Part shown: positions 61,983 to 64,000 of the stretch, one piece after another | How positions within the stretch are numbered: position 1 is the stretch's first letter | Layout: every line of letters starts with the position of its first letter | Source of the DNA: Fluviicola taffensis DSM 16823 | Lineage (GTDB): Bacteria; Bacteroidota; Bacteroidia; Flavobacteriales_D; Crocinitomicaceae | Reading direction: 5' to 3' | Assembly (NCBI RefSeq): GCF_000194605.1 | Contig: NC_015321.1 | Span: 868,001 to 932,000 of the forward strand | Length of the DNA: 64,000 nt | Notes under the pieces: model-generated | The model's input: the letters and a program-made list of their open reading frames with translations, nothing else | Database searches by the model: none | Told to the model about the DNA's origin: nothing | Made by a program: the position numbers and the translations under genes

Positions 61983-63173
61983 TTATTCAAAAGCAGCTAA
62001 ACACATTGCTTGCATTCCAACAATCAATGCTTTGCTGTCAATATCAAATTTCGGATGATGTACACCATAAACAATGCCTAATTCTTCATTTCGAACTCCC
62101 AAACGGAAAAAACAAACTGGAATTTCCTGTGCGTAGAACGAAAAGTCCTCTGAAGTTAAGCGAATAGGCAATTCCTCGACTTTATTCTTTCCAAAGAAAT
62201 TAGTGCTTCGAGCAATCATTTTCTCAGTCAAAACAGTATCATTTTCCAAATAAGGATATCCTTTGGAAATTTCCAAATCAGCTGTTGCACCAAACTGCTC
62301 ACATGTTGCATGAACGTGTTTTGCAATCATCTCTAAAGCTTCCTTTCTCCAATCCTCATTCATGGTACGGAAAGTTCCCTTCAAAATTGCTTTTTCTGGA
62401 ATTATATTCGTTGCTCCGATGGCTTCAAAATGCCCAAAAGACAATACACAAGGAACTTTTGGGTCACATTTTCGACTCACAATTTGTTGCAAACCTGTCA
62501 ACAGTTGCGCACCAACCATAATCGGATCGATGGTTTGATGTGGAGTTGCTCCATGCCCACCTTTTCCGTTGATTGTCAAATAAATTTCATCACAAGAAGC
62601 CATGTACAATCCCGGTCTAAAACCTACTCTACCCGTTTCCATTTCTGGAAAAACATGCAGTGCAAACAATTCATGAACTGGTGGATTTTGTAAAGCTCCA
62701 TCAGCAATCATCAAAGAAGCCCCCCCTGGATTCTTCTCTTCTCCGGGTTGAAAAAACAACTTAATCGGATGCTTCAACAATTCTTTATTCTCCCAAATAA
62801 TTTCTGCTGCTCCTAATAAAATAGCTGTGTGAACATCATGCCCACAAGCATGCATCACACCTTCATTTTCTGATTTGTAATTACTATTGTTTTGTTCTAA
62901 AATGGGCAACGCATCTAATTCAGATCTCAAACCAATACACGAATCATTTTCAGTATGTTTAGAAGAACGGATTATTGCTAAAATTCCAGTTCCTGCAACT
63001 TCTTTCTGATAAGGAATTCCGATTTTTTCCAATTGCTCAGCAACAAAGCTCATCGTCTTGAATTCGGCATAAGACAATTCGGGAAAACGGTGCATGTGCT
63101 CTCTGTATCCCTTTACTTTATCAAAAAGTTCCGTTGATCGAGTTCGAATAATATGCTGAATTGCTGAATCCAT
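61983..63173 (-). CDS. M20-family amidohydrolase
   Basis: The 396 residues match the M20D group (hippurate hydrolase, N-acyl amino acid amidohydrolase): metal-binding Cys110 and His112 in GVMHACGHDVHTA, catalytic Glu in LFFQPGEEKNPGG (145/146), the dimerisation lid with GKGGHGATPHQTIDPI, and late metal His in HHPKF. The group cleaves N-acylated amino acids or cyclic forms of indole-acetyl conjugates; the exact substrate is unknown. No signal peptide, so cytosolic. It heads the operon to dfrA. Confidence 0.9.
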   Translation of the reverse strand: MDSAIQHIIRTRSTELFDKVKGYREHMHRFPELSYAEFKTMSFVAEQLEKIGIPYQKEVAGTGILAIIRSSKHTENDSCIGLRSELDALPILEQNNSNYKSENEGVMHACGHDVHTAILLGAAEIIWENKELLKHPIKLFFQPGEEKNPGGASLMIADGALQNPPVHELFALHVFPEMETGRVGFRPGLYMASCDEIYLTINGKGGHGATPHQTIDPIMVGAQLLTGLQQIVSRKCDPKVPCVLSFGHFEAIGATNIIPEKAILKGTFRTMNEDWRKEALEMIAKHVHATCEQFGATADLEISKGYPYLENDTVLTEKMIARSTNFFGKNKVEELPIRLTSEDFSFYAQEIPVCFFRLGVRNEELGIVYGVHHPKFDIDSKALIVGMQAMCLAAFE

Positions 63174-63196
63174 TTATTTCAATTATGACTACCTAT

Positions 63197-63204
63197 CAAA
63201 AATA
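63197..63204 (-). promoter_or_regulatory. possible -7 element of the amidohydrolase-dfrA operon
   Basis: TATTTTTG on the minus strand, 24 bp before the ATG at 63173. -33 element not found. Confidence 0.4.
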
Positions 63205-63217
63205 CAAAAACAATTAT

Positions 63218-63240
63218 GAATGCCGAGTTACGAATGCCGA
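63218..63240. repeat. short tandem repeat GAATGCCGA
   Basis: GAATGCCGA occurs at 63218-63226 and 63232-63240, 14 bp apart, each followed by (G/A)TT. It lies in the intergenic gap before the amidohydrolase operon; role unknown. Confidence 0.6.
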
Positions 63241-63277
63241 ATTGTGAAAAGTTGGCTTTGACTCTACTAAAAACTAT

Positions 63278-64000
63278 CTACTCCGCAACAAGCAAATTAC
63301 AGCCGCGCACATCTGAGTGATCAAAACGTCCCATCAACCTTAATTTGCCCTTTTCCATTCGGCCTAAATCTTGTGTTTCGATGAAAGCACAGGAATAAAT
63401 ATTGGCTAAATCTATCACATTCACACCTCCTGTTTTGTCTTCTTTTACCAATTCAAATGGATCATTCACTTCTCTTAAAGAAATTTTCATCCAAGCAGGC
63501 AATTCGAACATACCATTTTTATCACTGTAAGCCTGAGAAAGCAATTCACACATTCCATATTCGGAAGCAATGTAATCACAACGAAATCCAGCGACCAATT
63601 CTTGATGCATTTCTTCTTTGGTCATTTCTTTGCGTTTACCTTTCATTCCACCTGTTTCAATCACCGTTACATCGTGAAGGTCTGGTTTCATTTCCGCTAA
63701 ATCGAGCAAAGCATAAGACACTCCAAACAGAACTAATTTCTTGCCCGTTTTTTGCCCTTGTGAAATGGCTTCCAATAAACTTTCAGGACTCTCCAAATAG
63801 TAACCAGATAGCGAATTATTCGTTCCTTCAATCAATTTATCAACCATATAAACCAAGCTAGATTCTCCCTGAGAAACATAATTTGGCAATAAAGCAAAGA
63901 TGATTTGGTCTTCCAATTTCCCCAAAAACTGTTCGTAGGTAGGAATGAAAGAGCGCTCGTAAATAGAAACGTCCGCTACAAAATGAGCGCTTCGGGTCAT
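63278..64000 (-). CDS. LuxE/PaaK-like acyl-protein synthetase, C-terminal part (cut by window edge)
   Basis: About 240 residues are visible, ending with a normal stop. They match the C-terminal part of the LuxE/acyl-protein synthetase family of adenylating enzymes: KKLVLFGVSYALLDLAEM, TVIETGGMKGKRKEMTKEE, IASEYGMCELLSQAYSD, and ETQDLGRMEKGKLRLMGRFDHSDVRG. The family is usually over 300 residues, so the N terminus, with the nucleotide-binding TSG(S/T)TG-like motif, lies beyond base 64000; the ATG at the edge is probably an internal methionine. Confidence 0.78.
   Translation of the reverse strand: MTRSAHFVADVSIYERSFIPTYEQFLGKLEDQIIFALLPNYVSQGESSLVYMVDKLIEGTNNSLSGYYLESPESLLEAISQGQKTGKKLVLFGVSYALLDLAEMKPDLHDVTVIETGGMKGKRKEMTKEEMHQELVAGFRCDYIASEYGMCELLSQAYSDKNGMFELPAWMKISLREVNDPFELVKEDKTGGVNVIDLANIYSCAFIETQDLGRMEKGKLRLMGRFDHSDVRGCNLLVAE

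Overview
The window looks like a chromosomal segment of a Bacteroidota bacterium, most likely Flavobacteriales and possibly close to Fluviicola/Crocinitomicaceae (the family level is a guess). The support is: proteins with C-terminal type IX secretion (T9SS) sorting domains, a GLPGLI-family protein, paired DUF4230 proteins, a DUF6526 protein, promoters of the Bacteroidota type (TTG, about 19-20 nt, TAnnTTTG), almost no Shine-Dalgarno sequences, and the order rplQ-carA downstream of rpoA. No rRNA, tRNA or CRISPR array was seen.

Region 1 (1-17.8 kb, minus strand): one long translation cluster read right to left, rpsL-rpsG-fusA-rpsJ, then the S10, spc and alpha gene sets with secY, infA and rpoA, ending at rplQ and a terminator. 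Then comes the start of carA. A strong promoter lies before rpsL. Gene order is conserved. Small departures are a bL36 lacking three of four zinc ligands, an acidic tail on bL17, and a GC-rich palindrome between rpsJ and rplC.

Region 2 (18-45 kb): mixed chromosomal genes. They include a transglutaminase-like exported protein, three T9SS cargo proteins (one of 1469 residues with 14 FG-GAP-type repeats), a ketoacyl-ACP synthase III-type enzyme, a GH3 glycosidase and a GH29 fucosidase in convergent overlap, a redox operon (deacetylase-like lipoprotein, quinone reductase-like protein, old yellow enzyme) divergent from an AraC regulator, a SpoIIE/PP2C phosphatase, a UvrD/PcrA helicase, a GLPGLI protein with an outer-membrane receptor, and three tandem short ssb genes. 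The large T9SS gene is bounded by an 88-bp direct repeat of the 3' end of the ketoacyl synthase gene, which suggests insertion by homologous recombination.

Region 3 (45.4-52.5 kb, plus strand) is the accessory island. It has the signature of an integron-type gene cassette array without an integrase in the window. Single genes are bounded by a 5' GTT... box and a 3' ...AAC box that are complementary to each other within the same cassette, followed by roughly 130-bp imperfect inverted repeats that resemble attC sites. An intact IS1182-family element with a 4-bp target duplication (ACGT) sits exactly at one predicted cassette crossover point, and a deleted relative sits at the same point of the next one. 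An 11-codon ORF with an AGGAGG ribosome binding site ends at the base before the first cassette boundary, which recalls ORF-11 of class 1 integrons. Cassette products are unknown proteins, including helical-repeat proteins and a DUF4304-like protein.

Region 4 (52.6-64 kb): a lipoprotein, a GyrI-like effector-binding protein, an atypical SDR, a propeller-type LytS histidine kinase with its LytTR response regulator, then on the minus strand topoisomerase III, an operon of M20 amidohydrolase, two DUF4230 proteins and dihydrofolate reductase, and a partial LuxE-type acyl-protein synthetase at the right edge.
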